Source: Gracilariopsis chorda (taxonomy: Eukaryota; Rhodophyta; Florideophyceae; Gracilariales; Gracilariaceae). From it: DNA of 64,000 nt. Location of the stretch: contig NBIV01000021.1 in NCBI GenBank assembly GCA_003194525.1, positions 310,001 through 374,000 of the forward strand, read 5' to 3'. The position numbers and the translations under genes were made by a program. Below, piece by piece: positions 1 through 12,233 of the stretch (its first letter is position 1; every line of letters begins with the position of its first letter). The notes under the pieces were generated by a model. It saw only the letters and a list, made by a program, of their open reading frames with translations. It did not search any database and was not told the origin of the DNA.

Positions 1-1590
1 GGAAGTCAACCGAATGGGGCTACATGCTCTTCACACCAAGCATGGCGATATTGTTTTCAGAAGGATTGTCTCATCCACGTAAGTAATTGTGTGAAGTATT
101 GGGTAGCGCATCCCGGTTTAGAAATAATTCGATTACCTGTGCGCTTCCGCAAAGCCAACGAACAGATTGGCTTCCCCCGGCAATAGAAAACTGGCTAGTC
201 TGCCGACCCCTTTTGTCCAGGCTACTTTCCCCATAAGCACGTTAGAGGACCGCCCATCCATAGCCACCAGCAGTCAGAGGGCTTTCGTCTCGTAGGTCCA
301 ACCCAGTAGCTGAAACTCTCCCCGTCGGTGAGCACGTTCTATATGTCGCGTGAGTCTTCGAACAAACGAATCAAGTCAGAATCCGAAGGCATCTCAGATT
401 CGTTGCCACTGAGCCATTCCGCATATCTGCTCCAGGAGCCACTTGCGGACTTGCGACTGCCGTCGAAGAACACGTTTGAACTTTTTCACGACCTCTCTCC
501 CTGTCGCGAAAGCTGCAAATTGTCAACAATGCGGTCTATAGATTCTTAGTGGTACCCTGCAATTGCGGTCCTCCAATTTACCCCCACGATAACGACATAT
601 GCCGAGCAGTCAACGTTCCACCGAGCCATATTCTCGATTTCATTCAAGTCCTCCTGCCAACTGTTCTTCAAGCCCTCCGCAGCTCCGTGATAAATATTCA
701 ACAGCAACAACATCATGCTGTCTTCCAGCTCCAATGTCACCCGGTGATTGAATGACACTGACCACCCGACCCTCTCGGCTGGATTCGTTCCCCGCATCTC
801 GCTGATCGTCAGCACGCCGAGCGACCATAGTACTGACACCTCTTCGACAAGCGGCCACATGCAGCGGTACTTGGCCAAAGTGCACTCGCTGTCGACTCCC
901 CTATCACGCAGACTGATCACCGGCCACAGTATATACGGAAGGATGCCTGTGTGCACCCAAGAGCACTGGCTCGCATCACGCAGCCACAGGCACTGCACCA
1001 GCCATATCCTTCAGACGGTGACTCCATTTTCCCCGAGCGTTTGCAAGGTGGGCGGGCAGGTGGTCGCACTGTGGCTGCGAGAACGTAAAGCGGCCCACAA
1101 ACGGCGTGATCTGTAGGTAAGAGACGGCAAAGCAGGGCAAGCGCTGTTGCACACAGGACTGACAGTCGTCGACTATGGTGGCACAGTCTGCAGCGAGTAA
1201 CTGGGATCCAAATTTCTGAATATCATCATGGTTTGCGGGCTACAGCCACTGAGATAGGCCTTTGCCCGCCTTTTCCATGGCGGCAGCACCTAGTTTGAAG
1301 TGTACGGAATGTGGGCGGGCTTGCGCCTGTTCAACTAGAATGGGAATGAAAGAGGCTAAATAATGAAGCCCCACAATGTCTTCTCCTGCAACGGTTGGCC
1401 AGCTGACGCCCACATTTGGCGCACATCGCAGAGCATGGACTACCACTGGCCAGATCTAGGTGTTCTGGGTTCATTATGCCAATAAATGATACTTGATGGC
1501 GGCCAATGCTAGGCAATACTATGCCTCTCCAAAAATATTTGAATACTAAGTACGGGCACATCATCGGCAATTCATAGGCCAGTTTCAATG
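1..1590 (-). pseudogene. Possible antisense retroelement integrase remnant
   Basis: No intact gene is supported here. Read on the minus strand, about 1090-1250 gives a stretch resembling the zinc-binding end of an LTR-retrotransposon integrase (FGSQLLAADC followed by DDCQSCVQQR). About 550-1080 gives pieces that could be the integrase core (for example NARGKWSH, LEDSMMLL and SWQEDLNEIE). The match is by eye and weak. The orientation is opposite to the Ty3 element that starts near 1630, so it would belong to a different and heavily decayed insertion. Nothing clear is seen in 1-300. Confidence 0.33.
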
Positions 1591-1629
1591 TTCACTGGGA
1601 AAGATTCGTTTCTTAAGGGGTATCTAACG

Positions 1630-3873
1630 GAGCGCTGCAGAAAAGCGCTACACTCGCACTGACTGGAACCCCCTCGTAGTGGAATCCTTCCTTAAGCTGA
1701 TTCAGAAGTGGAAGCAAATCTCCCCGACCTACTACTTTATGGACTTCCAAGAATCTACCCCGGAAACCCCCTCTCAGGCTCCTCAGGCACCAGGGTACCA
1801 AGCTGGACGCAGCACGCGCAGCAACCCTCAAGGACCCACTGCCATGCTGGATGGTCATGAACATCTCCTACAGAATGACAGCTCCAGTGTCGACTGGTTC
1901 CGACAACGCGTAAGAAAACTATATGACCCGAGGATAGCAGATAGCCCCACCAGGCCTCAGGATAATGCCGCTGTGGAAGTTGAAGAACCCCAGACAGCGT
2001 CACAGCCACTGCCGCCTCAGGAGATCCAGGGCCAGGGCGCGATAATACCCGATAAACTTATCGAGTTTATTGCCCTCCGCTTTACCGATTGGCTCTGGCA
2101 AGAGCTCGCCGAACGGAGGCGCATATTGGATCCCGCCATCACGCCCTAGTGGAGGTGATTGCCATCGCAGGTGCGCACCGCGTGGCAGACGCCCTCGTGG
2201 ATTCCGATGCTTTCCTGGAGGTGATTTCTGACGTTATCCGAGCGGAGTTTTGCTCCCAAACCACGCAGCTACAACCGGTAGCCGCGTCTCAAAGTGCATC
2301 TTCCGTATAAGAGCGAGTACCTCTATCAACACCTAAGGTAACGCTGGGCAGAGGAGAACAGGATACGGCCATTCATCGCCCCGGAGAAGAACAGGATACC
2401 GCCGCAAGGAAACGGGGAAGGCTTAGGAATATCGCTATGAACCGTTTGAACCTGACACCCTATGGAGGAGGACAGGATACCGGTCGCGACAAAATTCACC
2501 TTCGGAGAAGAGGACAGGATATTCCGTCGGTGAATCGCGATAATGGGGACCGCGTCAGACCCCCAGACACTCAGAAAAGACGAAGCAGAAAGCGGAGGGA
2601 CAGAAGAAGAAATAGGAGACACCTCGATTCGGAGACTAGTATGGGCTCCGATTACGAGAACAGCTCAGACTCAGAGGACGACGAACCCCTGAAGGGGAAA
2701 GGACGAAGGGTCAGGAAGATCATCCCGTTAAACGATCTATTCGCCAAGGTGGTGGATTATGAAACATACAGTTTGAATGATCCCTCCACTGTTTACGACA
2801 TGTCAGTGGCTACACGACTTACGAAGATTCAGCGCCGAATTGATATTCAAATGAAGAAATACACCTTTTCAGGCGAAGACCCCATCTCAGTGCTGAACTT
2901 CCTTACACGCTTCCGTTCGGCGTGTAACACCAACGGCGTGCATGAAAGTGCCGCCATGTGGTGCTTTCAATTCTACCTCACTGGGCAGGCGCACTATCTC
3001 GAGCAACCCCGCCTCACAGTAGAAAGCGCCATTGTGGATGATCCTGGAACGAAAGTCCTGATTACGTACACCGAGGTGGTGAAGTTCCTCTTCAAACGGT
3101 ACTTTACAGACGAGGTGATTGCAGATGCCGACGCTGACGTCTCCTCCTACCGGCAGAGCACGGGAATGACCGAAACAGAGTTTTCCCAGAAACTCTGAAG
3201 CAAGGCCTTAAGGTGCGGATACGTGTACTCCGAACGGCGGTTAGACTCGCTGTCCGTCGAGGGACTCCTCCCTGCGATACGCGCGAAGTGGGGCATCCAT
3301 TTGACCAACCATCCTCGGACCACCTATACGGAGCTAGTGCAATTCGTGGAATCCTATGGCGACACACACTACAATGCACGGCGAAGCCACGCTCCACTTT
3401 CGGACAAACCCTCCGCCTTAAGGAATCGCTCGGCTACGGCCTTAAAGCTGGACACCAGCACCTCAAAAGACGCGGACGATCTAACGGTCAAAAAGGAGCA
3501 GGACTCCCTTGCTCTCAGCTTTGCGTCACCCCAGGGAGAACCGTCCCGTTCACGGACGCCGTCGTCGCCCACATCATACACCTCAGTGGGATGCTTTAGG
3601 AACGTCCGTATCGCAAATCCTCGAAGTTGCGCACCACCTTGTAGGATTTTTTTGTCCCGAGAACGGGTGCACTGCACCACTCTCACCACGGCAATGAGGG
3701 CCACCATCCTTCAGGGGAGGGAAAAAAATTTCCAGGCAGCGAAAGACACCTATTCGGGGAATGATAATTACCATACCGGTTATGGCAGTTTCCGTTCCCT
3801 TCAAGGTCATTCTGGATACCTCACCCCAATGTGGAAAGCCGCTCGATCAGTCCCGCCACCACCTATGCAGTGA
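1630..3873 (+). pseudogene. gag-like region of the Ty3 element
   Basis: The N-terminal stretch (1680-2150) is proline/glutamine-rich. It is followed by a basic and acidic linker (2440-2740) and then a capsid-like segment at about 2750-3200. That segment carries the hydrophobic pattern of the retrotransposon gag family (for example DPISVLNFLTRFRSAC and MWCFQFYLTGQAHYL). The region ends in a Ser/Arg-rich tail before the protease-like part. It is fossil material of the element and is not expected to be functional. Confidence 0.55.
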
Positions 3874-4089
3874 CTGTCTGCCCCAGCTGCCGCTCCTATC
3901 ACCTTGCAAGGGAACGCAGTCACCCCGGTTGCACCGCTGCAACCGAACGCAGCGCCAGGAACTCCGACACCCTCCACTCAGGGAAACCATAAGGACCACG
4001 CGTAGAGGCTCCATGTGGCTCCTTCCCGTCGAGCCTCAGTACAACGAAAGTTACCTCTAGGAAAGGGGGAGAACCCGTATTCCAAGTGG

Positions 4090-7000
4090 CAATGGATTTG
4101 GTGAACCCCCCACTTTCAGCGGATCCATCCACCACCTTCGAGAAATCAGTATATCTGCTCCGACGCGAGAAGCATAAAGTATTTGTTTCCTTAGGATGCT
4201 CTCCTCTCGCATCAATCACTACACCTGCCGTCTTGGGCACAGGAGCCGGTCCAAACCTGCTACATGTTGACAAGATCCCCAGGTCAGCCCTGAACTACTT
4301 AAGAATGGAAAAATTACCAACGGTGTGCGACGCCTCGCGGAGAACGTTAAACATTCTTGGGGCTCTGCCTTTAAATCTCCCTTTCGGATCCTTAAAATTG
4401 AGAATGTGGTTCCTGATAGTGACAAACTAGGCCTCATGTTGCATACTGGGGACTTCTTTTGTGGACCGGTATGTGCGTGCCATCTACCCACGCCTGCAGA
4501 AGGTGACATTTCATAATACAGCTCCTGTAGGTATTGTGTCTGCATCTCTGGGATCCAACGCATATGCGCGGCGACTGGTTACACTTCCAAAAGAAACGGA
4601 GTCGAACAAACTCGGCGTGGTGAAAATTGTTCAGATACCCGCGAGGAGCCAGAACGAAGTCTGGGTGCAATCATCCACCTCAGGTTTGTCCTTCTTGCAG
4701 GGGATCCCTCACCTTACTACAAGGCAACACTCCATGGTGGCGAATGGTGTCATGGAAATAGTGCCATTCATCCCCTTCAGAGTTGTCGTTGCCATCCTTA
4801 AGAAGCCTCCTTTGAGGCTGCACAAAGACACCGTAGTGGGGATAGCTTTGCCAGCTCCTACAGGACTGGCCTAGATCCTGCCAAAGAAATACCTCGCCGT
4901 ACAGGACACTGTCACCACAATGTAGACTGATTCTTCACCGTCCCCTCCTGAGGACACGCTTCCTGCCCGATGGCAGGAGAAGCTCCAAATTGGCGAAGAA
5001 TTCGTAAAGTATCGCCAAAAGATAATAGAAATGTTATCCGCCTTTGAGGATATGTGTTCCGGCGGTTTGGGCCGAGTAATTTTGACCGAGCACCGGATCC
5101 AGTTAAGATCTGAGGCGAAACCGGTACATCAACTCCCAAGGAGAGCCGGACCCCATGCACGCCATTTCGAGCGTAAGGAGATCCAACGCATGTTGGACAA
5201 GGGCATGATTGAGCCGTCCATCTCTGAATGGGCCCCCCGGTGGTGTTTGCCAAGAAGAAAGATGGATCTCTGAGGTTTTGTATCGATTACAGGCACCTGA
5301 ATGAGGTACCTGTGCGGGATTCCTACCCGATTCTCCGCATGGATGAATATAGCGACTCAGCCGACGCGTCGGTATTCTCTACTCTGGATGCCAATAGTGG
5401 ATATTGGCAAATCGAGATGAACGAAGCCGATAGAGACAATACAACGCTCACCACCCACTGTAGAATATTCAGATTCCTAAGGATGCCTTTCAGATTGAAG
5501 AACGCCCCCGCCACATTCCAGCAGGCAGTGGACATAATCCTGTCAAAGGTGAAGTGGCACTACGCCCTGTTATACATTGACGACGTCATTATCTACTCGC
5601 GCACTGTGGAGGAGCACTTTGCGCATGTGACACACGTCCTCCAACTCCTGAAGGATGCTGGCCTAACTCTGAAACTAGAGAAGTGTTTCTTCTTCAAGTC
5701 CTCTGTGGATTACCTGGGACACGTAGTGCTCCCCGGTCGCCTATAGGTATCAAGCTAGACCCAGGACAACATTAAGGACGCCAAACCGCCCACGGACCAG
5801 ACGGAAGCAACGTGTTCCGCAGGTTTGTCCCTAATTTCTCCCGAATAGCGGCCACATTGAACCGCATTTTGAAGAAATATAAACCGACCCAAATTGGAAA
5901 GTTGAGGGACGAGGAGTATGAAGCTTTCGATATCTTGAAGAGGAAGCTGATCGAACCTCCGATATTGGTTCTACCGAAAAGGCACGGACGCATGGTTTTG
6001 GATACGGACGCCTGGAAGTACCAGGTGTAATGGGCTCCCCTACAGGAACAACCGGAAGATGGCCCGCAGCCAATAGGTTACTGCAGTTGTAGCCTCTCAC
6101 AGGCCGAGCGGAACTACTACACCTCCGAGCGAGAATGTCTCGCTATCTTGTGGGCAGTACTACTACTGCGCCCTTACGTGGAGGGTACGCGCTTCACCTT
6201 GAGGACTGATCATGCTCCACTGAAATGAAGGTTGGCCTTGACGGACGGGTCCGAACGCCTAGAACGTTGGAGGATGCGCCTGCTAAAGTACGAGTTTGAT
6301 ATCGTCCACTGCCCAGGCGTGAAACACCGGGCAGTGGAAGCTCTGTCCCGTATATCCACCGATGGAAAAGATACATCCCCCTTGGAGGACACCGTTCCGT
6401 GCCTCACCCTATGTGGCACGGAGAATGGCAGCGAATCTGTAGGAGATTCCGTGGAATGTAAGAATCCCAGCGGAAAATATGCCGGCATTTCTGAGGTGAT
6501 GGACCTAGTTGAGGAGAAGAAGGAAGTACTCCCCATAACCATGGAGGAATTCTTGAAAGAGCAGAGCACGGACCCTTTCTGTAAGACGAGCCTCGCCACT
6601 GTTGGACAAACCACATCCCTCTTCGATATAAATAGGGATGGTGTGTTGGTGTGCCGCGCACACCTTGACCGCGCATTCCCAAAGGTGGTCCTGGCCAGCC
6701 TACGGGCTAGGGTTCTGTATCTTTCGCATTATTCGTGCCTCGCAGGGCACCCCGGCGGTTCCCGTATGTATATCACCATGAGGAGAGAGTTCTATTGACC
6801 ACACATGGCCAACGATGCTTTCCAAACAGTGGCGGACCGCCGTTCATGCTCTGCCACTAGGGGTACCATCAGGAAGCATAGCACCCCCTAACCTTGTTTA
6901 GTCCTTCAGGTCCTTTGGATTTTGTAGCCATGGATATATTGGGCCCTCTGCGGAAGTCGGAGCGAGGATACCGTTATATCCTGGTTGTCACGGACCGGTT

Positions 7001-8148
7001 TTCGAAGCTCACCCGCGCCATTCCTCTGAGAAGCGCCACGGCTGGGGTTATTGCCACCCCATTTCTGGAGAGCTAGGTTTACCCGTACGGGATACCCCTG
7101 TACCCCCTCACGGATAATGGTTTTCAATTCGCAGCGAAACTCTTCTGCGCCATCTCAGGAATGCTGGGGATGAAACAGGTGTTTACCACCGCCTATCACC
7201 CCCAGAAGAATGGGCAAGCGGAGAGGTTCAACAAGACCATCGCCTCGCGGTTAAGGAACTATATTGCGGGTCACCAGAAGGATTGGGAGGCGTACGTGGG
7301 CCCGCTCATGTATGCCTATAAACTTCAGTTGCACCGCTCCAGGGACTTCACCTTTCAACCTAGTGCTGTCACGGATCCTGTCAAGCGCCGTGAGAGCCAC
7401 GCGAGCCACGGCGCACGTTTCGGACGGTCCTCAGGCGGCCATTGGCAGCCCAATCGAAAAGGGCAACCGCCGGGTGGTATGAGAACGCACTCGCGCTTGC
7501 GAAGGCTAGGCTGACCACCTCTCAATGGGGATAAAGATAAAATTTTGACCTGAAGGTGAATCAAGGCTCACAACTGAAGGACGGGGATGAAATCTTCCTC
7601 GACAAACCCCAAGTGACGTCAGAAGAATCGCCAGACGTCACCCGCAAATTGGCGCCAAACACCTTAGGGCCCTACAAGGTCCTCGTTAACTATAAGGATA
7701 CGATCGCCATCGAGATAGACTGGCTCCGTGACATCGTTTCACGAGACCAGGTGACAAAAGTCCCAGATCCTCTCCCACAGAAGTGACCTCAGCAGCCACC
7801 CATCGCTCATCCCCCACCGCAGACGGCACTGGCGAAAACCCCGGCCATGCCCGTTTACCTAAGGTAGTATCGGCGGACCCCCATAGTCTGTCCATGACTG
7901 AGGATGCCTTTTCTTTAGGCAAGACTCCTCTGGATACCCCGGACGTACTCTCGACACCCCAGGGTGGGACCCCTTATGCAGTGTATCACATCGTGTCGCA
8001 CCGTCAAACCGGTTCAGAAATCAAGTACCGCGTCAGATGGTACTGGTACATCTCAGCAAATGATACGGAAAAACCTCCGGAACACATCCTGGAGAATCTT
8101 CTCAGGCGATACCACGCCAAACTGGAGCGAAACCGCAACTTCTCGTAG
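4090..8148 (+). pseudogene. pol region: protease, RT, RNase H, integrase, chromodomain
   Basis: A retropepsin-like GTGAGPNLL motif lies near 4225-4260. Reverse transcriptase motifs at 5280-5740 include LDANSGYWQIEM, RMPFRLKNAPATFQ and the catalytic LLYIDDVIIYSR. RNase H follows, with VLDTDAW, SERECLAILWAVLLLRPYV, RTDHAPLK and the end motif near 6350. The integrase shows a degenerate zinc-finger stretch (about 6715-6860), the core entry DFVAMDILGPL with YILVVTDRFSKL (about 6905-7010) and TTAYHPQKNGQAERFNKT (from about 7180). The tail at 7970-8148 (YRVRWYWY, then PPEHILENLLRRYH) resembles a chromodomain, which in this clade directs integration to chromatin. The region is broken at several places. 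Confidence 0.85.
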
Positions 8149-8402
8149 GCGTTTTTGTTTAAGAAAGCGAAGGGGACCCACAATGTTCTATCCCCGCTTT
8201 CCTCACCTACAGGAGACACAAATTTTACTACCCTACAGGTTTCTTTTCGTTTCCTTTCGCACCAATAGGGACTTATTAACACACGTTAACACTAAAATTA
8301 GATGGAACTGCTGAACCACCTAAGCGATAACATTGAATTTACTAACTGGTTCCGTGCAGGCTATATCACGGCCTAAAGGTTCCCGCCAAAGCGCGCCGCA
8401 TA

Positions 8403-10469
8403 CTACGGATCCAAGCGCGCCTTCGCCACCGTGGAATGGTTATTGATGAAATCCTTCAGGCTGTCACGCATCGCCCTCAGGGAATCGTTATACGTACGCG
8501 CCTTCCGGTGCTCCAGCACCCAGCCGTGAGCTTTGCGCATAGCCTCAACGGGAGAAGCTGCTGCACTGATGCTCATCACCAGGCAGGCTTGCACCAACTC
8601 CTGAAAGGCGACAGCCATCACACCCTCTGGTGACGCGGCGGCTGTAGCAATCACCGAAGAAGATGCGGATACCACCATTGGGGCAGACGCACTAGCCTGG
8701 ATAGGAAAAGAAGGTCCAGCCACCGAAGGCGATGGCGACGGAGGAGCCGGAGAAACGAACGCAGGCGCCGACAGCGGAGGTGAAGAAGAAGCCGGCGGTA
8801 GCACACTCCTAATTGCGGGCTGAACCACAGGGGCCGAAAGAACCGAAGACGTTGGACCATCTGGGGCAGGAGCGATCGCATCCTCCTCCATAGGCGAAAC
8901 ATCCATCCCGAATGCAGGCACCGCAGGCACCGATGCCGGAGTGACAGTGACAGAAGCTGCAGCATCAACCGCAGGAGTAGGAGAAGTATCACCACTAACT
9001 GCAAGCGCTACGGCTAATCCTCCAACCGGCGAAGGAACTGGCGTGCGGATCGACAGACTCTCCACCCTAGGATTATAATCGGAGACCTGCACTCGTGGCA
9101 ACTTAGGCGCCCTCCTTTCAATATGGCGGGGAAAAGCAGCATATGCGCGCCCATCATTGTCACAGTTCGGACTTCGTCTGATGGGGTAGAACTTGTCTTC
9201 TCCATAGTCATACCACAGGAAACCTGGGATTTCGGACCAGTCCACCTGAATGTTGTAATCAAGAAGAGCCTCCGCTTCTTCCGCACTCCACGTGCTACCC
9301 CTGACAAGGTTTTGGACACTCAAGGAGCGGATGTACCGGATCATGGTCACCGAAAGAGGAAGTAAACGACCCAGTGTAGGCTAGTATGACCATTTCCGGT
9401 AGAGGCGACCACCGCGGCTCCGCGTATAGGAGAGGACACCCTCTTCCGCCGCCTGAAGGTTCGCCATAAGGGCCCCCACAGCGAACTCGGTAAAGGCAAT
9501 CAACAGAACGAAACCCCTCAGGGAGCCGTGGGTATCCAGTACCTCAGAGGTGTGATATGCAAAGACGAGGGGCCTCGCCACGCTCAGTTGAGGCGACACC
9601 TAATGGTCCCTCCAGGAGTTGACGATGGGGACGTAGTATTTGGAGCGCTGACCTGAAGGCATATCATGGAAATCCGTGTTGTGCCATCCGAAGAAGAGTC
9701 CAAAGGTGTTCTTGATAAAGGTTTCGTCAGCGGAGTTGGTACCCCAGTTACTGCGGTTTAACCAATAAAGGGCTTCGTAGGGAGGGTCACAAGGAAGCAA
9801 AGCCAGAAGAGAGCGGCCATCTGAGATGCTGCCATGACGGTGCTCCGCATGGTGTATGGATTCCTTCTGAAGGAGAAGTTGCAGACGCGAATGTATTTTG
9901 CGTTCCTCGATACACCTAAGGTAGGGGATATTTCACTACCCCACCGTTGTCGGAGCATTATCGCCATGCACCGGAACATGGAGCCAATGGGCATGATACG
10001 AATCTTCACGGTTCTGTTTGCCCTCACTCCAAGGAGTTTCAGGAACTGCGCGAAAGTGCCCCGCCTGAAGGTACTGCACGAAATGATGGAGGTATTCACC
10101 GACGGAGCACGGTAGGCTGACCCGCCGATCCTGGAAAGGCACGAACACCCGAGTGGCGCGATGATCGAGATGCTCCCCAGGCAGAAGTGGCGTACCAGTA
10201 GAGGTGTGGTACACCTGAGGATCCACGGGAGTCGAAGATTGATCGTTGTAAGCTTGAGACATTCCAAAGGAGAAGAAGAAAGCAGGCAGAGCAGAAGAGA
10301 TTTGTGTGTTGACACCAGAAGACGAGGGAGATACCTGCAGAGGAATGCCACCACTTATATGTCCTTCTGGAATCGCGCGGCTATTGCAACGCCGTCGAGG
10401 AATTCGTATGGATGACGCCTCGGAGGATGCAGGAGACGGAGGCCGCTGCATAATGCGGAACCGACTCAT
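8403..10469 (-). pseudogene. Antisense accessory module behind the integrase of the Ty3 element
   Basis: The minus strand carries a run of coding-like segments that no standard gag-pol part explains. The longest (8403-9344, ATG start, about 314 codons) has an N-terminal block of roughly 95 residues (IRYIRSLSVQNLVRG, then EEAEALLDYNIQVDW), a long Pro/Ala/Ser-rich middle and a helical C-terminal end. Upstream on the same strand lie further segments (9380-9800 and 9936-10469). I do not recognise a protein family. The second Ty3 element carries related segments in the same place and orientation (34473-36265), which argues that the module is real and once under selection. An envelope-like role cannot be shown, because no clear membrane or signal sequence is seen. 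Confidence 0.55.
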
Positions 10470-10760
10470 AGTTCCGCGTTCAGGCGTTCCTCCAGGATAT
10501 GAAAATCGCCCGCACGAGGAAGTGGAGAAACGGTGCTGAAATGAAGCCAGTCACCAGAAGGATTATACCTAAGGTGTGAGCGGACGCGAATGGATACGCG
10601 TGAGATCAGGGCCAATTCTTCGCCATGGAGGTTCCGAACGGACCCCGCGCGGAAGGAAGGCGTATGCGACGACAGCACCTGCGGTGAAGGTAACAAGACT
10701 CACTGCTGCAAGAAACGCCCCTAGAGGACTAGCAGAATCACCGAAAGAGACGAGCACTTA

Positions 10761-12077
10761 GGCGTGATGCACCTCGAGGACGTGATGAAATCCAAGAAAG
10801 GAGGTATGTAGTACAGTGAGTACTATATATGCTCCTAAGGATGGGCTGTTACGGAAGATTCCTAACGGAGTATCCGTATTTTATAACTGGTGCCACGTAG
10901 CACACCACTCCAGAGGAATCGTTCCAGCGGACTGTAATTCGATTAGGTAGAATAACCTAACCTAGATTTTTATAGGGTATAGTAAATAGTTTCCGTCGAG
11001 GTCAGCTCGTGGCACTGTATATAGTGTGCAGCCGGAGCTGCACCTCCGACGAAGAAAACCAAGACCCCTCGAGGCTTGTTCTAGTTCTTCTGGTTCAACC
11101 TCGGCATACTCACCTTTAGGTACGCTATTACTGCATCCTTTAGGTGTGGTTTCTAAGCCGCCGATGCCCAGCCCGTCCCATAGCAGCCCCTGTAGAATTA
11201 TCGCCGGTCCAGTAAACCCGCTCTCCGCTTGATAATTGCGGATCTTCTTGCAGGATTCCCCCGGTCACTTCTTGTATATTAAGGAGACCCTCACCTATTG
11301 GAAATCATCTGTTAGGCAGAATCTAAAAGTTCTATTCTGCGGAAGTTTTGCTCACCAAGGGCAAGACCACGTACTGAACAACCGCCTCGTAACTTGGAAT
11401 TGAAGATTTATTTGCCAGTTAAGATCATTCGGAAAGTGCTTCATTCTGCTGTGGTCAATGAGAAGCTGTTAGTTCTCGTTTATATCGATCAATTTACGAT
11501 GCAGGTTGCTCGGTTCGACGAGAACAAAGAAAAGCTCGAAAAACAGCTTCTGCATTGTATCGAATTCGATTTTTCTTTGGCAGAAATTCGCTTTTTTTGG
11601 AGGCAGTTTTCCATTCGTCTTGCGTTTGTAGCAACCGTTCAAAGAAGACCAGGAAAGAGGTTGGATGGCTTGGTTGTGGATGTGCGGTCCAACGTTATCT
11701 GCGCGTGTAAGTTGTAAGTAGCATTTTTTGCGCGTTTGAAGGCACGACCATATCTTGGTCCTGCATGATCCGCAGCTTACATTCGGAATTGCGCAGAGAG
11801 TTCATCTCATGCCTTTGGCCATGCCAAATCCAGTGCTGGCTGAAGCGATTTAGTTCTGCTTTCCTCCACAACCGTAATCATATTTTTTGCGTTCTTCATT
11901 CATTGAGTTAGACTACTACTTGCTTTTCTGCTTTTGCGTTCTCCACCCTTTTTATCTTCCCATTGCCTTTTATCACTCTTCAACAGTGGTGCGCAGCGCC
12001 GCCCGTGGCCGAAAGCCGCTTCCTCTTGTGTTGATGTAATTCATTATAGTACGGGGGGTGTTGAGATTCGGAATCCC
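10761..12077. other. Unassigned stretch downstream of the Ty3 element
   Basis: The first 600 bases, from a TGTTACGG at about 10849, look like LTR sequence, but no second copy is present in the window to confirm this. A 107-codon open frame at 11394-11717 begins with TTG. Its first ATG lies about a third of the way in, and it matches nothing I recognise. No host gene is supported. Confidence 0.4.
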
Positions 12078-12200
12078 GAAAAGCTACCTTCTTGCTAGTG
12101 TGCTTGTTCTCGTCGGAAGTCCCACAGGCTTTTTACTCCGATAACCCGTCATGCAGAAATTTTTGACATATTCCTTTCTAGTAGTAATGCATATTTATCG
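12078..12200 (+). repeat. Dispersed repeat, copy 1
   Basis: This stretch of about 120 bp aligns by eye with 45200-45322 on the same strand, at roughly 65-70 percent identity. The shared core is CAGGCT, TTTACTCCG and TAACCC, with a shared ending in GTAATGC. It lies just downstream of the stop codon of the glycosyltransferase-like gene. The family is unknown. Confidence 0.5.
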
Positions 12201-12233
12201 GCTCGTTTAGATTCGAACATCATGATTCTCAGG

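Larger units (their letters stand above)
1630..10760 (+). mobile_element. Ty3/gypsy chromovirus-like LTR element, broken, with 3' antisense module
   Basis: This is a degenerate Ty3/gypsy retrotransposon in plus orientation. Parts in order are a gag-like region (about 1630-3870), a protease-like segment (near 4090-4300), reverse transcriptase (5030-5750), RNase H (5950-6360), integrase (6700-7520) and a chromodomain-like tail (7970-8150). A block coded on the opposite strand follows (8400-10470). The order PR-RT-RH-INT-chromodomain places it among chromoviruses. It is broken, with roughly a dozen interruptions. I could not match a pair of LTRs: 10800-11390 is a candidate for the 3' LTR but has no partner in 1-1630, so both ends are approximate. 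It is clearly old. Confidence 0.8.

Noticed and set aside
9758-10354. 198-codon minus frame rich in Leu/Ser, considered as an envelope-like membrane protein
   Set aside because: It overlaps the segment (9936-10469) that aligns better with the module of the second Ty3 element, and its hydrophobic stretches look like frame effects.
11394-11717. 107-codon plus frame
   Set aside because: It starts with TTG, matches no family and lies in sequence that looks like retroelement 3' DNA.
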